Of a stretch of DNA of 64,000 nt, positions 27,584-37,015 are shown one piece after another. The DNA lies in contig CALDUT010000001.1 of the NCBI GenBank assembly GCA_937924775.1, positions 248,001 to 312,000 on the forward strand, in the 5' to 3' direction. The first letter of the stretch is position 1; every line of letters starts with the position of its first letter. The notes under the pieces are model-generated. The model worked only from the letters and a program-made list of their open reading frames with translations, was not told the origin of the DNA and ran no database searches. The DNA is from an uncultured Gemmata sp. Lineage in GTDB: Bacteria > Planctomycetota > Planctomycetia > Gemmatales > Gemmataceae. The position numbers were made by a program, and so were the translations under genes.

Positions 27584-28324
27584 TCAGGGCCCCACCGGCG
27601 ACGATTCCGCGACCACAACCAGAGCCGGCCCGGCCATGTAACCGTGGGAACGCACCGTGACGATGGCTTCTGGCGGATCATCGGGACAAGCGGGATCCCG
27701 CAGCTTCGCACGCAAACGGGCCACATGCATATCCACAGTGCGGGTTTCCAGACCGGCGGTTCCAATCCCCCAAATGCGTGTCAGCAACTCCTCGCGGGAA
27801 ACCGCCCGTTCACGGTTGGCCACAAGGTATTTTAACAATGCCGATTCGGTTTCTGATAAATCGGCTCGCGAACCATCGGCCCACCGAATCTCCCGCCGGT
27901 GCAAGTCGATGATACCGCTGCCCAACTCCACGAGGCGTACTTCGGGCACCGGCTTCATGGTCCGCCGTAACACCGCTTCGACGCGAGCAATTAACTCCTT
28001 GGCTGAAAAGGGTTTAACGACGTAATCATCAGCCCCCATCTTCAAGCCGCGAACCCGATCCTCTTCACTACCGCGAGCGGTCAGCAGAATCACCGGCCGT
28101 GTGGGGTCGATGCGGCGGAGTTCGCTCAGCACTTCTAAGCCGTCTTTCTTGGGCAGCATGATGTCCAGCAGCACCAAGTCCACCCCGGCGGCGGTCGCTT
28201 CCCGTAACCCGGTGGGCCCGTCGGCAGCTTCTGTCACTTCATAACCGCTCAGCCGCAGGGCATCGGCAACCCCGCGGCGTATGGCCAGTTCATCTTCGAC
28301 AACAACAATTCGGGCTTTCGGCAT
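27584..28324 (-). CDS. OmpR/PhoB-family response regulator
   Basis: A 246-residue regulator. The receiver domain (3-118) has the acidic pair VVEDE, the phosphoacceptor Asp in VLLDIMLP, the Thr in LLTARG and the Lys in VVKPFSAKEL. The winged-helix output domain (about 135-235) contains LSETESALLKYLVANRERAVSREELL and RTVDMHVARLRAKL, with VRSHGYM at the wing. It binds DNA as a dimer on direct repeats. It is the first gene of a two-gene operon with the kinase. An 11-bp-periodic GTAACAA repeat at 28679-28696, upstream in the divergent region, is a candidate target. Confidence 0.94.
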   Translation of the reverse strand: MPKARIVVVEDELAIRRGVADALRLSGYEVTEAADGPTGLREATAAGVDLVLLDIMLPKKDGLEVLSELRRIDPTRPVILLTARGSEEDRVRGLKMGADDYVVKPFSAKELIARVEAVLRRTMKPVPEVRLVELGSGIIDLHRREIRWADGSRADLSETESALLKYLVANRERAVSREELLTRIWGIGTAGLETRTVDMHVARLRAKLRDPACPDDPPEAIVTVRSHGYMAGPALVVVAESSPVGP

Positions 28325-28901
28325 GGGGGAGCTCCCAGCAGACCCTCAGCAGGGTGAACCAACGCCGGCGGGCCGATCCTTTCCACCGGTGCCCACGAAT
28401 CCTGGTTGGCCACATCCCGCGTTGTGGCCCAGAGATGCAGAATTCACCTCTTCACCGGCTTTGTCCCCGTGGACGCTAATACGACGAAGCGAAACGCTCT
28501 ATCGTTTTTCCTTCCATAGACTTTCGCCCGATTGCCGACTTCTCCGAGCGGCCCGACCTTCCCACAGATCGTCGGCCGGGAGGGCAGAGGGATATTGTTC
28601 AGACGACCGGGCCAATTCGAAACAACCCAGGCAAATGACGAAAAGGCCGGGAATGGCTCGGTGACCGCGACTGATTTTGTAACAATTCCGTAACAACTAG
28701 CGGTTGAATCACCTGACCGAATGCTGGAAATGGGACAAGCTGGACAATCCGGTGAAGCTGCCTTCATGTTGTGGCGATTTTCGGAATTGTGCCGGGGAGT
28801 TTTATTCCGGCGCGAATTCCGAGTTTGCCCAAAGTTTCAGTGCTACAGATGCCGAAAGTTGTGCTGATGTTCGACATCATCGCACTTAGTCGGGGGGAGA
28901 C
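28325..28901. other. Divergent regulatory region between response regulator and lipoprotein
   Basis: 577 bp without a protein gene. It separates the two-component operon (leftward) from the envelope lipoprotein (rightward) and contains the GTAACAA direct repeat. The open frames inside it are short and lack start signals. Confidence 0.45.
28679..28696. promoter_or_regulatory. Direct repeat GTAACAA with 11-bp period (OmpR-type operator candidate)
   Basis: GTAACAA at 28679-28685 is repeated exactly at 28690-28696, an 11-bp spacing centre to centre. OmpR/PhoB/PhoP regulators bind such one-turn direct repeats, and the TAACA core resembles a Gram-positive PhoP box. It lies 206 bp before the lipoprotein gene and 355 bp before the response regulator gene. 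Confidence 0.35.
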
Positions 28902-30230
28902 ATGAAGCGAACCGCGACCACGTTAATTCTCTTGGCCGGATTGGGGGGCGGTGGCTGCGTCAGCTCCGACACCCATACCCACGGCAACTACGCCCAAACC
29001 ACCCACCGGGGCGGGTTCGGAACAGTCACACGCGGGCAACCGGTACCATCGGTCCAAGGCCCCCTGGGCGAACCGGTGATGCAGACGCAAGCTCGCGGGG
29101 CGACCCCCGGCGTCAGCGGCCCCAGCGGCGTGATGCCAGCCGGCGGCGCCGCGACGCTGATCGGCGAGGAAGGCGTTTTTCGTCCGGTTGGGGCTTGGGG
29201 CAGCCGTCGCCTCATTTCAGGTGAAAGCTGTACAAATTGTTCGGTCCCGGGCATCGGCGGTCGGATCCTCAACGGCGGCGGTCGCATGCCGGCGGATGGC
29301 TATGGCATGCCTGATGGCTATGGCAAGACGAATATTCCCTACGATCCAGGCATTCCGGCGAAGTACGGCCCGCAAATGCCGCATATGCCGCGTTACGGTA
29401 TCCTGCCAGTACCCGGCCAGGGCGTTCCCGGGGCTGTGGCGGCTTATGGAGCGTTGATGCCCGGTCAGCCCGGGGGCATGATGAGTCGCCCCGGCGTGGG
29501 TAGCGGTCGCACGTCGATCAACTTCACCGGTCCGGCCGGGATGAAGATCACATGGCAGTTGCCCGATGGCAACTTCAACGACGAGAAGGACGGCCTGACG
29601 GCCCCGAAGGAATACAACTTCGTACAGGGGCAAGTGTACCGCCTGCGGCTGACGCAGATTCTACCTGATTTCCCCGGACGCGCCTTCTACCCCACCTTGG
29701 AAGTGGCTCCGGCGACACCCAAAACCCTCACTTTCCTGTCGCACTCGTCGGTGCCGATCACATTCACCGCCGACGATTTCGCCCAGGCGAAAGCGGGCAA
29801 CCTCGTGGTGAAAGTGGTGTATCTGCCGGATCCGGCCAACCAAGACTTTAGCACGATCATTGGTGCTGAAGAAATTGTCTCCACCCGTTTGGAACCTGGT
29901 GCCGATCCAATCGCCGAAGCGCAACGGCGGGGAACGATCCTCGCGATTGTGCGCATGGGGAACATCGACCTGGAGAACAAATCGTCGCCCCCGATGACGG
30001 CTCCACCGCCGGGTACGATGCCGCCAGGTGGCATGCCCTTGCCAGGTCCTAAACCGCTGCCCAATTCTGGACTGGGGGATTTGCCACAGGCTCCATTAGC
30101 TCCACTCAATCCCCCAGGTACCGCGACGGTGAATCCGCCGGTGTCGCTGCCGCTGCCGCCTCAAGGGCCAACCGATCTTCCGCCGGCGCCCTTAGCTCCG
30201 CTGCCGCCAGCGGCACCCAAGGCAAAATAA
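28902..30230 (+). CDS. Envelope lipoprotein sharing a domain with the next gene
   Basis: A 442-residue protein with a lipoprotein signal (LILLAGLGGGGCVSS, Cys near 19). The N-terminal third is Gly/Pro/Met-rich. A folded domain spans about residues 205-355 (YRLRLTQILPDFPG, FYPTLEVAP, VVKVVYLPDPANQ, AIVRMGNID). The tail is Pro-rich. The folded domain is clearly homologous to one in the following gene, with the same landmarks in order. GGGGGAG precedes the ATG at 28902. Function is unknown; its place opposite a two-component system and its Pro-rich tail suggest a cell-surface structural role. Confidence 0.8.
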   Translation: MKRTATTLILLAGLGGGGCVSSDTHTHGNYAQTTHRGGFGTVTRGQPVPSVQGPLGEPVMQTQARGATPGVSGPSGVMPAGGAATLIGEEGVFRPVGAWGSRRLISGESCTNCSVPGIGGRILNGGGRMPADGYGMPDGYGKTNIPYDPGIPAKYGPQMPHMPRYGILPVPGQGVPGAVAAYGALMPGQPGGMMSRPGVGSGRTSINFTGPAGMKITWQLPDGNFNDEKDGLTAPKEYNFVQGQVYRLRLTQILPDFPGRAFYPTLEVAPATPKTLTFLSHSSVPITFTADDFAQAKAGNLVVKVVYLPDPANQDFSTIIGAEEIVSTRLEPGADPIAEAQRRGTILAIVRMGNIDLENKSSPPMTAPPPGTMPPGGMPLPGPKPLPNSGLGDLPQAPLAPLNPPGTATVNPPVSLPLPPQGPTDLPPAPLAPLPPAAPKAK

Positions 30231-30402
30231 CGGTTTGCCAAAGCAGGGCCTGTGGGTCCCGCATTCTGGAGGCTCACAGGCCACGACCCTGTTCCAAGTG
30301 GAAGCACTCTTATCGGGTCTTCTCCTTGGAACTTGTGCATTCCACTGAGTGGAAATACCGAAGTGGAAAGTGAGAGCCTCGCGAACGGAAAGCGGAGTTG
30401 CC

Positions 30403-31959
30403 ATGAACGTGAAACCACTCACTCTCCTTGGCTTGCTCGCGGTGGGGGCCTCGATCGCGCCGGGGCAACCGCGGCCGTTCGGCCCCATGCCGGTAGCTGG
30501 CTCGGGTATGCCTGCGGGCGTGGCCGCGTCTAGTGGAATGCCGGTTCGAGCGAGCAACGCTCCAGTGATGGAACCGGGGGTGAGTCATCCCATTCCAGCT
30601 CCGCTGGTGGCTGTGAAGTTTCTAGTGCCCAAAGGGGTTCGCGTCACGGCGTACCCGGGCACAACCATGAGCCGCATTTACGAAGCGCCGGTGGTGATGG
30701 GGCTTCGTCCCGGCTATGTGTACCGTTTCGAGTTCAGTAATTTGCCGTTTCGGCCCGGGCAATCGATTTTCCCAGAGATCGAAGTTCGTGGGACACTGGT
30801 CCCGCGTGCGGGCATGAAGTACATGGACTACCCTATTCCCCTCGCACTTTCCGAAGCCGACATTGAGCGCGTCTTGAAGGGCGTTGTCATCACTAAAGTG
30901 GTCTATTTGGAAGACCCCGAGAAAGCTCTGCCGGCGGAAGTCGGTCGCGATGCGGCCATCGAGATGCCCGATACGACCGAAGCCGACGCGATCAAAGAAG
31001 CTCTGGCCAAAGGCCGGCTTATGGCCATCATGCGCGTGGGGAATCTAAAACCGACTGCAGAACAGCTTCAGCCGTTTGCGGTCGATGGCACCATCCTTCT
31101 GCCTGGGGAAAAGCGTCTGAAATCGCCAGCACTTCCCCCTTCGCTGCCGATCGGCCTGTGCCCGATGTACGATCCGCTTGGGGGGCCCAAAGGACCCAAG
31201 GAAGAGTGCTTCGTCGATGGTGGCGACAAAGAATTCCCACTGGGCATTGGCCGCAACGGGCAACTCGGAGGCCTCGACCCCACCGATGTGGCGGTTGAGT
31301 TCACCGTGGGTGGCAAGCGTCAGGTGACAACTTCTAACGTTGTGTGTATTTGCTCGCCGCGATTCATGATTCGTCGGGCCGAGCTTCTTCCCAGCGGTTT
31401 TGAACACGCGCAGTTGTTGGCGGCCAACGTTGGTGTGCAGGGGCCCGGTTTGTTCCGCGATCGGCAAGCCGCGATGCTGGGCATCGGTTCTGTGCGCACC
31501 GGGGGGGTGCAAGGGAGTGTGCGGCCGTCGGGGTATGTCGGCAAAGTCGGCTTGTCCTTCTATATCGGCAGTACGCGGCCCTCGGTTGTGGGGCAAGTGG
31601 ACGGTGTGAAGATCACCGCGGCCGTTGTGGAACCGGAGCAACTGACCGCGTATCCCACGCTCTGCCCGCTGACTGTGACCAAGAGTGTTGATCCACCGGG
31701 ACCCAAAGAACCAGGCGAAGTGGTCACTATCACCATTCGCTATGCCAACACTGGATCCAAGCCGGTGAGCGATCTAGTTGTCAGCGATAGTCTCAGTCCG
31801 CGGTTGGAATACATTCCCGGGTCGGCTCAGACCGACCGGCCTGCGAACTTCTCCGCCGCCGATAACGAAGTCGGTTCCATGATTCTCCGCTGGGAATTGC
31901 CTGGTGTGCTGTTACCCGGCCAAACCGGTACCGTGAAGTTCAAGGCGAAAGTCCGATGA
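30403..31959 (+). CDS. Exported envelope protein: shared planctomycete domain plus DUF11-type repeat
   Basis: A 518-residue protein with a signal peptide (LTLLGLLAVGASIAPGQ). The domain shared with the preceding gene occupies about 75-210 (YRFEFSNLPFRPG, IFPEIEVRG, ITKVVYLEDPEKA, AIMRVGNLK). A middle region with cysteines (VVCICSPRFMIRRAELL) follows. The C-terminus (about 425-518) is a DUF11-like conserved-repeat domain: LTVTKSVDPPGPKEPGEV, VTITIRYANTGSKPVSDLVV and a final KFKAKV. DUF11 domains form surface beta-sandwiches. I chose the ATG at 30403 because GCGGAG precedes it and the signal peptide starts there. Confidence 0.8.
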   Translation: MNVKPLTLLGLLAVGASIAPGQPRPFGPMPVAGSGMPAGVAASSGMPVRASNAPVMEPGVSHPIPAPLVAVKFLVPKGVRVTAYPGTTMSRIYEAPVVMGLRPGYVYRFEFSNLPFRPGQSIFPEIEVRGTLVPRAGMKYMDYPIPLALSEADIERVLKGVVITKVVYLEDPEKALPAEVGRDAAIEMPDTTEADAIKEALAKGRLMAIMRVGNLKPTAEQLQPFAVDGTILLPGEKRLKSPALPPSLPIGLCPMYDPLGGPKGPKEECFVDGGDKEFPLGIGRNGQLGGLDPTDVAVEFTVGGKRQVTTSNVVCICSPRFMIRRAELLPSGFEHAQLLAANVGVQGPGLFRDRQAAMLGIGSVRTGGVQGSVRPSGYVGKVGLSFYIGSTRPSVVGQVDGVKITAAVVEPEQLTAYPTLCPLTVTKSVDPPGPKEPGEVVTITIRYANTGSKPVSDLVVSDSLSPRLEYIPGSAQTDRPANFSAADNEVGSMILRWELPGVLLPGQTGTVKFKAKVR

Positions 31960-32049
31960 GTTTTCGCTAGCCACTGTCGTGGCGGTGTCACACTCTCTCT
32001 GGCTTCAGTACTTCCTCTTGCAGTGGTGCCGAAGCCATTCCCAGCGAGC

Positions 32050-35000
32050 CTATTTCGGGGGCCAAAGGATGCGGCCTGGAGTGGTGGTGCGGATGCTATA
32101 GAGCGTGCCGCCACCGGTGATGTAGAGCGTTTTCCGGTCGTCGTCGCCGAAGGCGCAGTTGGTCACTTCATCGGTAGGCACAGCGAGAAACGCGAGCAGC
32201 TTCCCTGTTTCGGGATCGATCACATAGATTCCGCCTTTCACATCAGTCGCTGGTTCTGCGGGGGGATTGGGTTTATTCAACCCCGCGGCGACATACAACC
32301 GCCCCCGGAGGTCTTGCTTGACGCCGTCAGGTCCACGGCCGGTGCCCCAATCGTAGAGGAGCTTCTGGCTTTTCGGATCGACCGAGCCATCAGCTTTCAA
32401 ATCAAAGCGCCACAACTTGCGAGCCCCACCCACTTGATTGTTGTTGTTATCGGCGACGAAAAGATACTTATCGTCGGCAGAAACCAGAACACCGTTGGCC
32501 CGTTGGACTTCTCGACCGATCACGCGATGAACTGTGCCATCGGGGTCGATACGATAGACGCCTTCGATCGTTCGGCCCTGCTCGTCTTTCTGCTGCATGT
32601 CGTCGCGGTTGCCGTAGCGTGGATCGCTGAAGTAGATACGGTTTTTACTGTCGATGGTCAGATCGTTGGGGGTGTTGTATTTTTTGCCGTTGAAGCGATC
32701 GGTCAGTACCGTGCGTTGGCCGTCGCGAGTGATGCGGCTGACAGAGCGTGTCGCCGGCTCGCAGCACACCAAACGGCCTTCACGATCGAAAAGCAAACCA
32801 TTGGTGCCGGCATTTTCTCGCCACACTTTCGCTTCTCCTTGGGGGGTGAATTGATGGATGCCGCGCCGGCCGCTGGTGAGAACCCCCAGTTCTTTGTCCC
32901 AGGCCGGGCCCTCGCCCGCGGCTCCTTCCCCGACGAGTTTCTTCAACTCGGCTCCCGGCTCGAAAATCGGCTCAGGTTTCTCATCTTGGGCTCCAATCAG
33001 ACCAAGTTCTTTCAGCACCTGCTCGGGCGTGGTGATGACAATTCGTCGCCCCAGGCCCAGGGCTTGCGCGGAATCGAAGGCCGGTTGATACAGCTGGCGC
33101 AACTGCTCGGCGGAAAGTTTCTGCCCATCGCCGCTGACTCCACCGCCAATGACCAGCGGCGTGGACGCATCAAGCGACGCGAAATGGCCAATATCACCCC
33201 AATCGCGGAGAAAACCAGGTGCGAGAATCCCCAACCGCTGATCGGTGTAGGGGCGATCGGTCACCAGCGTGGCCAAGGTGTTGACCATGCCCACCCCGCC
33301 GACGATACCATCGGGCGTCCATGCCGACGTGGCAAGCGCCACCAATCCTGCGGGTCCTTCACCGATCAGAATGAACTCTCCTTTCTGTGACCGGTCCTTG
33401 TGCTTTTGGTAGGCCCGCATTACCTGTTGCACATCGCCGACCCATTGCACTAACAGCGGCCAACCCAGCCATAAGGCCCACTGGGCCGCATTGTGATCGA
33501 CGGCGCGGCCCACGCGGTTACGTTCCGGAGCCAAGGCACCGGTCCCGCGCAGGTCGAAGGTTATCACCCGCACGTTGGCTTGCCGCAGGGCAGCGTAGAG
33601 TTCGCCTCGGCGGGCGGTTTCGGCCCCGTCGAGGTGGAGCAGCACCACAACCGGTCCCTCGTCGTGACTGTCTCCTTCCACGATGGCTGACAGCGTGATG
33701 CCAGGGGCACTTGGAATGGTGGCTTTCCAACGTCCGTTGGCTTCTTGCTTCCACACCGGGGGGGGTAAGCCTGGCGGAACCACGTCCGCGCCGCTGGTCA
33801 TCCATCGGCGATGCCGTTGCCGCAGTGCCGCGTGGTTATTGTTCTGGCCGAACCATTCGGCTTGGTCGCGGAGTTTCTTGGCTTCTTGGGCTGCAAATTG
33901 CGGCAGGGTCAGGAAGTCTTTGGGGCGAGTATTGCCGGGGAAGCAGCGGAGGTCTTCGGGGTTTTCGGTTTTCAGCTCGGGTTCTGGGATCGGTTCGCCA
34001 TTCCCTTCGCCTTTCAGATGCCGCGTCATGAAGCCATACATCGCTTCGCGCATTGGCTTGTTGTAGTCGTGCTGGCTTTCGATGATGGTGTGAACGAGAT
34101 GATCATCTTTGCCATAAAGCTTGTAGATGGGGCGAGTCAGGGCGAGTGTTTTTTTCGCTTCGGCAACCGAAAACTGAATGCTGTCGCCGGTGGCGTTGAT
34201 GACCATGAGCGGCCGTGGCGCGATCAAGCCGAGTACGGCCCATTCTTCCGTGAACTGCAATGCTCCGGGCACCACTTCACACATGCAACACGCTACCTGC
34301 AAATACGCTTGGTAGCTGCCCACCGAACAAACCGGGACAACGCATTTGAAGCGCTTGTCCCAGGCTCCGGCGTACATCGTCTGGTTGCCACCTCCGCTGG
34401 CCCCGGTGATGCCGATACGGGTTTTGTCTACCTCCGGCCGGGTTTCCAGATAATCGACCGCCCGCATGTTCTCGTAAACTTGTAAACCGGAGAGTGTTAA
34501 CCCCAGCGGCCAAAGTGTCGCAGCGGTCATTTCGCCATGATATTCCCCTAACGCCGTGCCAATACCGCGTTCGCCAGCCCCGAACGCATCGACGCACAGC
34601 ACCACGAAGCCCAACTTCGCCGCCCCAATACACCGGGCTTGCACCGTGGGTTCTTGTTTGGCTCCACGCCAATGGCCGTGCACCATGAGAATGGCCGGAG
34701 CCGGCTTTTTCTTGGCCGCATCGGGAACGTACAAGTTCGCGGTCATGCGAAGGCCGGGCCGTGTTTGAAACGTGATCTTCTCCACGGTGTAGCCATCACG
34801 CCGGAGGGGTTCGCCATGGGTTTGCGGCTCAAGATCGCAGGGGGTTTTGAGGAAACACGCTTCCCCACCCCACGCGGCGTAAAGCTGTTGCCGCAGTTTC
34901 CCTTCATGCTGGGTCCATTCGTCGAGCGTAGCGGGGGCTTTGTCGTTTTGGCGTAGCTGCGCGGCGTATTTCTGAAGGAAACGCTGGTACTGCTGCTGAG

Positions 35001-35079
35001 GCGGAATCTCATCCGCCGCTGGAACCCAGGGAACCACTCCCACGACAGCAACCAGGCCCAGAAGAACCATTCGCGACAT
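32050..35079 (-). CDS. Giant exported hydrolase: acetyl-xylan-esterase-like domain fused to SMP-30/gluconolactonase-like propeller
   Basis: A 1009-residue protein with a signal peptide (RMVLLGLVAVVGVVPWVPAAD). Residues about 60-370 form an alpha/beta hydrolase like acetyl xylan esterases, with nucleophile GASGGGNQ and a His in KDDHLVHT. Residues about 440-690 look like a second hydrolase fold whose nucleophile elbow is GEGPAG, so probably inactive. Residues about 720-1009 are an SMP-30/gluconolactonase-type beta-propeller (GEGPAWDKELG, GTNGLLFDREGRLVCCEP, NDLTIDSKNRIYFSDPRYG). The long frame continues to 35307, but I chose the ATG at 35079, where the signal peptide begins. Polysaccharide deacylation or lactone hydrolysis is inferred. 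Confidence 0.85.
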   Translation of the reverse strand: MSRMVLLGLVAVVGVVPWVPAADEIPPQQQYQRFLQKYAAQLRQNDKAPATLDEWTQHEGKLRQQLYAAWGGEACFLKTPCDLEPQTHGEPLRRDGYTVEKITFQTRPGLRMTANLYVPDAAKKKPAPAILMVHGHWRGAKQEPTVQARCIGAAKLGFVVLCVDAFGAGERGIGTALGEYHGEMTAATLWPLGLTLSGLQVYENMRAVDYLETRPEVDKTRIGITGASGGGNQTMYAGAWDKRFKCVVPVCSVGSYQAYLQVACCMCEVVPGALQFTEEWAVLGLIAPRPLMVINATGDSIQFSVAEAKKTLALTRPIYKLYGKDDHLVHTIIESQHDYNKPMREAMYGFMTRHLKGEGNGEPIPEPELKTENPEDLRCFPGNTRPKDFLTLPQFAAQEAKKLRDQAEWFGQNNNHAALRQRHRRWMTSGADVVPPGLPPPVWKQEANGRWKATIPSAPGITLSAIVEGDSHDEGPVVVLLHLDGAETARRGELYAALRQANVRVITFDLRGTGALAPERNRVGRAVDHNAAQWALWLGWPLLVQWVGDVQQVMRAYQKHKDRSQKGEFILIGEGPAGLVALATSAWTPDGIVGGVGMVNTLATLVTDRPYTDQRLGILAPGFLRDWGDIGHFASLDASTPLVIGGGVSGDGQKLSAEQLRQLYQPAFDSAQALGLGRRIVITTPEQVLKELGLIGAQDEKPEPIFEPGAELKKLVGEGAAGEGPAWDKELGVLTSGRRGIHQFTPQGEAKVWRENAGTNGLLFDREGRLVCCEPATRSVSRITRDGQRTVLTDRFNGKKYNTPNDLTIDSKNRIYFSDPRYGNRDDMQQKDEQGRTIEGVYRIDPDGTVHRVIGREVQRANGVLVSADDKYLFVADNNNNQVGGARKLWRFDLKADGSVDPKSQKLLYDWGTGRGPDGVKQDLRGRLYVAAGLNKPNPPAEPATDVKGGIYVIDPETGKLLAFLAVPTDEVTNCAFGDDDRKTLYITGGGTLYSIRTTTPGRILWPPK

Positions 35080-35277
35080 AGTTACACCACCCAAAGACCA
35101 CGGACCGATGGCCATAGTTTGATGCGATTCGATTCGCGGTGCAACGAAGTTTCGGAAGCATCGCTTCACGGCCCCGCAAAGGGACCAGAAAACTTTTTGC
35201 TTACGCCCTTTTTCGCCGAAGTTTTCGAGTAATATAAGTGTTCGTTCGCCCTTCTTGGCTTGTCGCAATGTCTGGTC

Positions 35278-36057
35278 ATGTCGGCACTCTCTGATACACA
35301 TGTTCATTTACTCCCTGGGATGGACGACGGCCCCGCAAATGCGGAAGTGGCCCTCGCGATGTGCCGCATGTTAGTGAACGAAGGCGTCACCCACGCGACC
35401 GCACTCGCCCACCAAAACCGCGACTACCCCGATAACACCGCCGACCGGGTTTATGCGTCGGCGATGTTTTTGCGGGCCATACTGGCTGACAAAAAAATTC
35501 CTCTGGCTGTCTATCCCACCGCGGAGATCATGCTCTCGTGGAACACGGTGTTCGAATGGCGAGCCGGTGGGTTGCTATCGGTGGGCGATCATCAGCAGTG
35601 GTTGCTCGTCGAAATGCCCCCCGGGGAGTTCCTCGATGTCCTACCCTTCGCAGCATCGCTGGCAGCCGATGGTGTACGCCTGATTATTGCGCATGCGGAA
35701 CGCTATGAGCCACTGCTGGACAATCTGGAACTGGCCCACAAGTGGATCGCCGCGGGGTGCTTGTTTCAAGTTACAGCGCGAGCGTTAGCCGAACCGCGAG
35801 ATGAACACCACGAATTCGCCCTCAAACGCTGGGCCCAAGGCGGCTTCATCCACCTACTGGGTTCCGACGGGCATGGCATCGACCACCGGCGACCGCAAAT
35901 GCGTGCCGGGTACCGTCGGTTGGCCCGGTGGGTGGGCCGGACCCAAGCCGACCGTATCGCCGGCGAATGGGGCCGCGCTGTGCTCCGCGGGCAGCCACTG
36001 AATGTTCCACCCCCGCAACCCCGGCGTGTCAGTTGGTTCACCCGTCTGTTTGGCTGA
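35278..36057 (+). CDS. PHP-family tyrosine-protein phosphatase (CpsB/CapC/YwqE type)
   Basis: A 259-residue metal-dependent phosphatase of the PHP superfamily. DTHVHLLPGMDDGPAN supplies the first metal ligands, AHAERYEPL the middle His and LGSDGHGIDHRRPQM the final Asp/His, the same order as in CpsB/YwqE. These enzymes dephosphorylate tyrosine kinases that control exopolysaccharide chain length. No such kinase or Wzx/Wzy gene lies in the window. I prefer the ATG at 35278; a TTG at 35260 in the same frame is possible. The 198 bp upstream are shared with the divergent hydrolase gene. Confidence 0.88.
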   Translation: MSALSDTHVHLLPGMDDGPANAEVALAMCRMLVNEGVTHATALAHQNRDYPDNTADRVYASAMFLRAILADKKIPLAVYPTAEIMLSWNTVFEWRAGGLLSVGDHQQWLLVEMPPGEFLDVLPFAASLAADGVRLIIAHAERYEPLLDNLELAHKWIAAGCLFQVTARALAEPRDEHHEFALKRWAQGGFIHLLGSDGHGIDHRRPQMRAGYRRLARWVGRTQADRIAGEWGRAVLRGQPLNVPPPQPRRVSWFTRLFG

Positions 36058-36391
36058 TTGGGCCTGGGTGCTTCGAACCGTTCGGCGTGTGGAACTTTTT
36101 GGTCACTTCGGCGACAAAAAAACCGGGCAACGGACATTCTTTTCTTGGGCGGAATTTGTGAAACTTATAGCCATATTTGCACTCCAATCTGCGGCGGGTG
36201 TCATGGGCCTTGCCGCAACCATTAATATACTTTTATTCACTGAACATAAAGATTCTGCGCAATCCCGAGCGAAAGTCAAATAGGAATTTTCTCGGTTTGT
36301 GGAATTTTGTGTTTTTTCCGGAATAAAGGATTGGTGGACGGTTTAGACAAGCGGTGATATTAGTTACCCAACGATAATACCCGGTGGGAGT

Positions 36392-36510
36392 CGTACCATA
36401 GTCGCCTATGTCAAGTACCCTTGCTGCAACCAATTGATTCCGGTCAGTCCCGACGACTTTGGCTTGGCCGTCTTATGCCCGCGGAGCAAACAACTTATCC
36501 CCGTGAATGG
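36392..36510 (+). pseudogene. Zinc-ribbon domain remnant
   Basis: The frame reads IVAYVKYPCCNQLIPVS followed by DFGLAVLCPRSKQLIPV, the two-knuckle pattern of planctomycete MJ0042-type zinc ribbons (CPxC...CPxC). Two of the four expected cysteines are replaced (Tyr and Ser), and the downstream sequence loses coding character. It has no clear start codon. I read it as the decayed start of a zinc-ribbon protein. Confidence 0.4.
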
Positions 36511-36719
36511 GAAAACTCTGCATGGGAAAACTCTCCTCACCGAGTCGTCATCGACCCCGGCTAGGACTCCCTCTGCTTCACCGACAGGGCCTCCCGCGCT
36601 ATGTGGGTGGCCTTGTTCCTCACTCCATCAGGAACGGGGTGAATCATGGCCTGGCTCCACGGCGATGTGTTGCGGGAGCGATGGGAGTGTCCACCGCGTG
36701 AAGCTCTTGTTTCCTCGTA

Positions 36720-36926
36720 CTACCGCCGCGTGGTGCGGGCACGCAGGAGGTACCGCACCTCCTCCACATCAATGTGGCCACTCACCAGCTGATTCAGTAA
36801 GCGACCGTGTGAAACCACCGCGACCAACTCACAGCGGTCGTTGACCACCGCTCCACCGCTATCGTCCGGATTCACGGGGGCGTCGGTTTCCAGAATCATA
36901 CAATCGAGAAGACCAAAATCGGCGTT
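36720..36926 (-). pseudogene. Trypsin-like serine peptidase C-terminal remnant
   Basis: Between an in-frame stop at 36927-36929 and the stop at 36720-36722 the minus strand encodes about 68 residues: ILETDAPVNPDDSGGAVVND, then ELVAVVSHGRLLN and IDVEEVRYLL. This matches the end of trypsin-like (S1C/HtrA-type) peptidases, where the consensus is TDAxxNPGxSGGPvxN. The catalytic Ser is kept, but the preceding Gly is Asp. The rest of the protease is missing upstream, so this is a fragment. Confidence 0.5.
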
Positions 36927-37015
36927 TTACCGCCGCTGCACTCGGCCCCACACTTCTGTTCTTATGATCATATTAAGTATCTTGGCATGACGTTCTGACA
37001 GAGCCCGATGTGCCA

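Noticed and set aside
32023-33390. Plus-strand open frame of 455 codons
   Set aside because: Antisense to the SMP-30 half of the fusion hydrolase, which has clear domain motifs on the minus strand.
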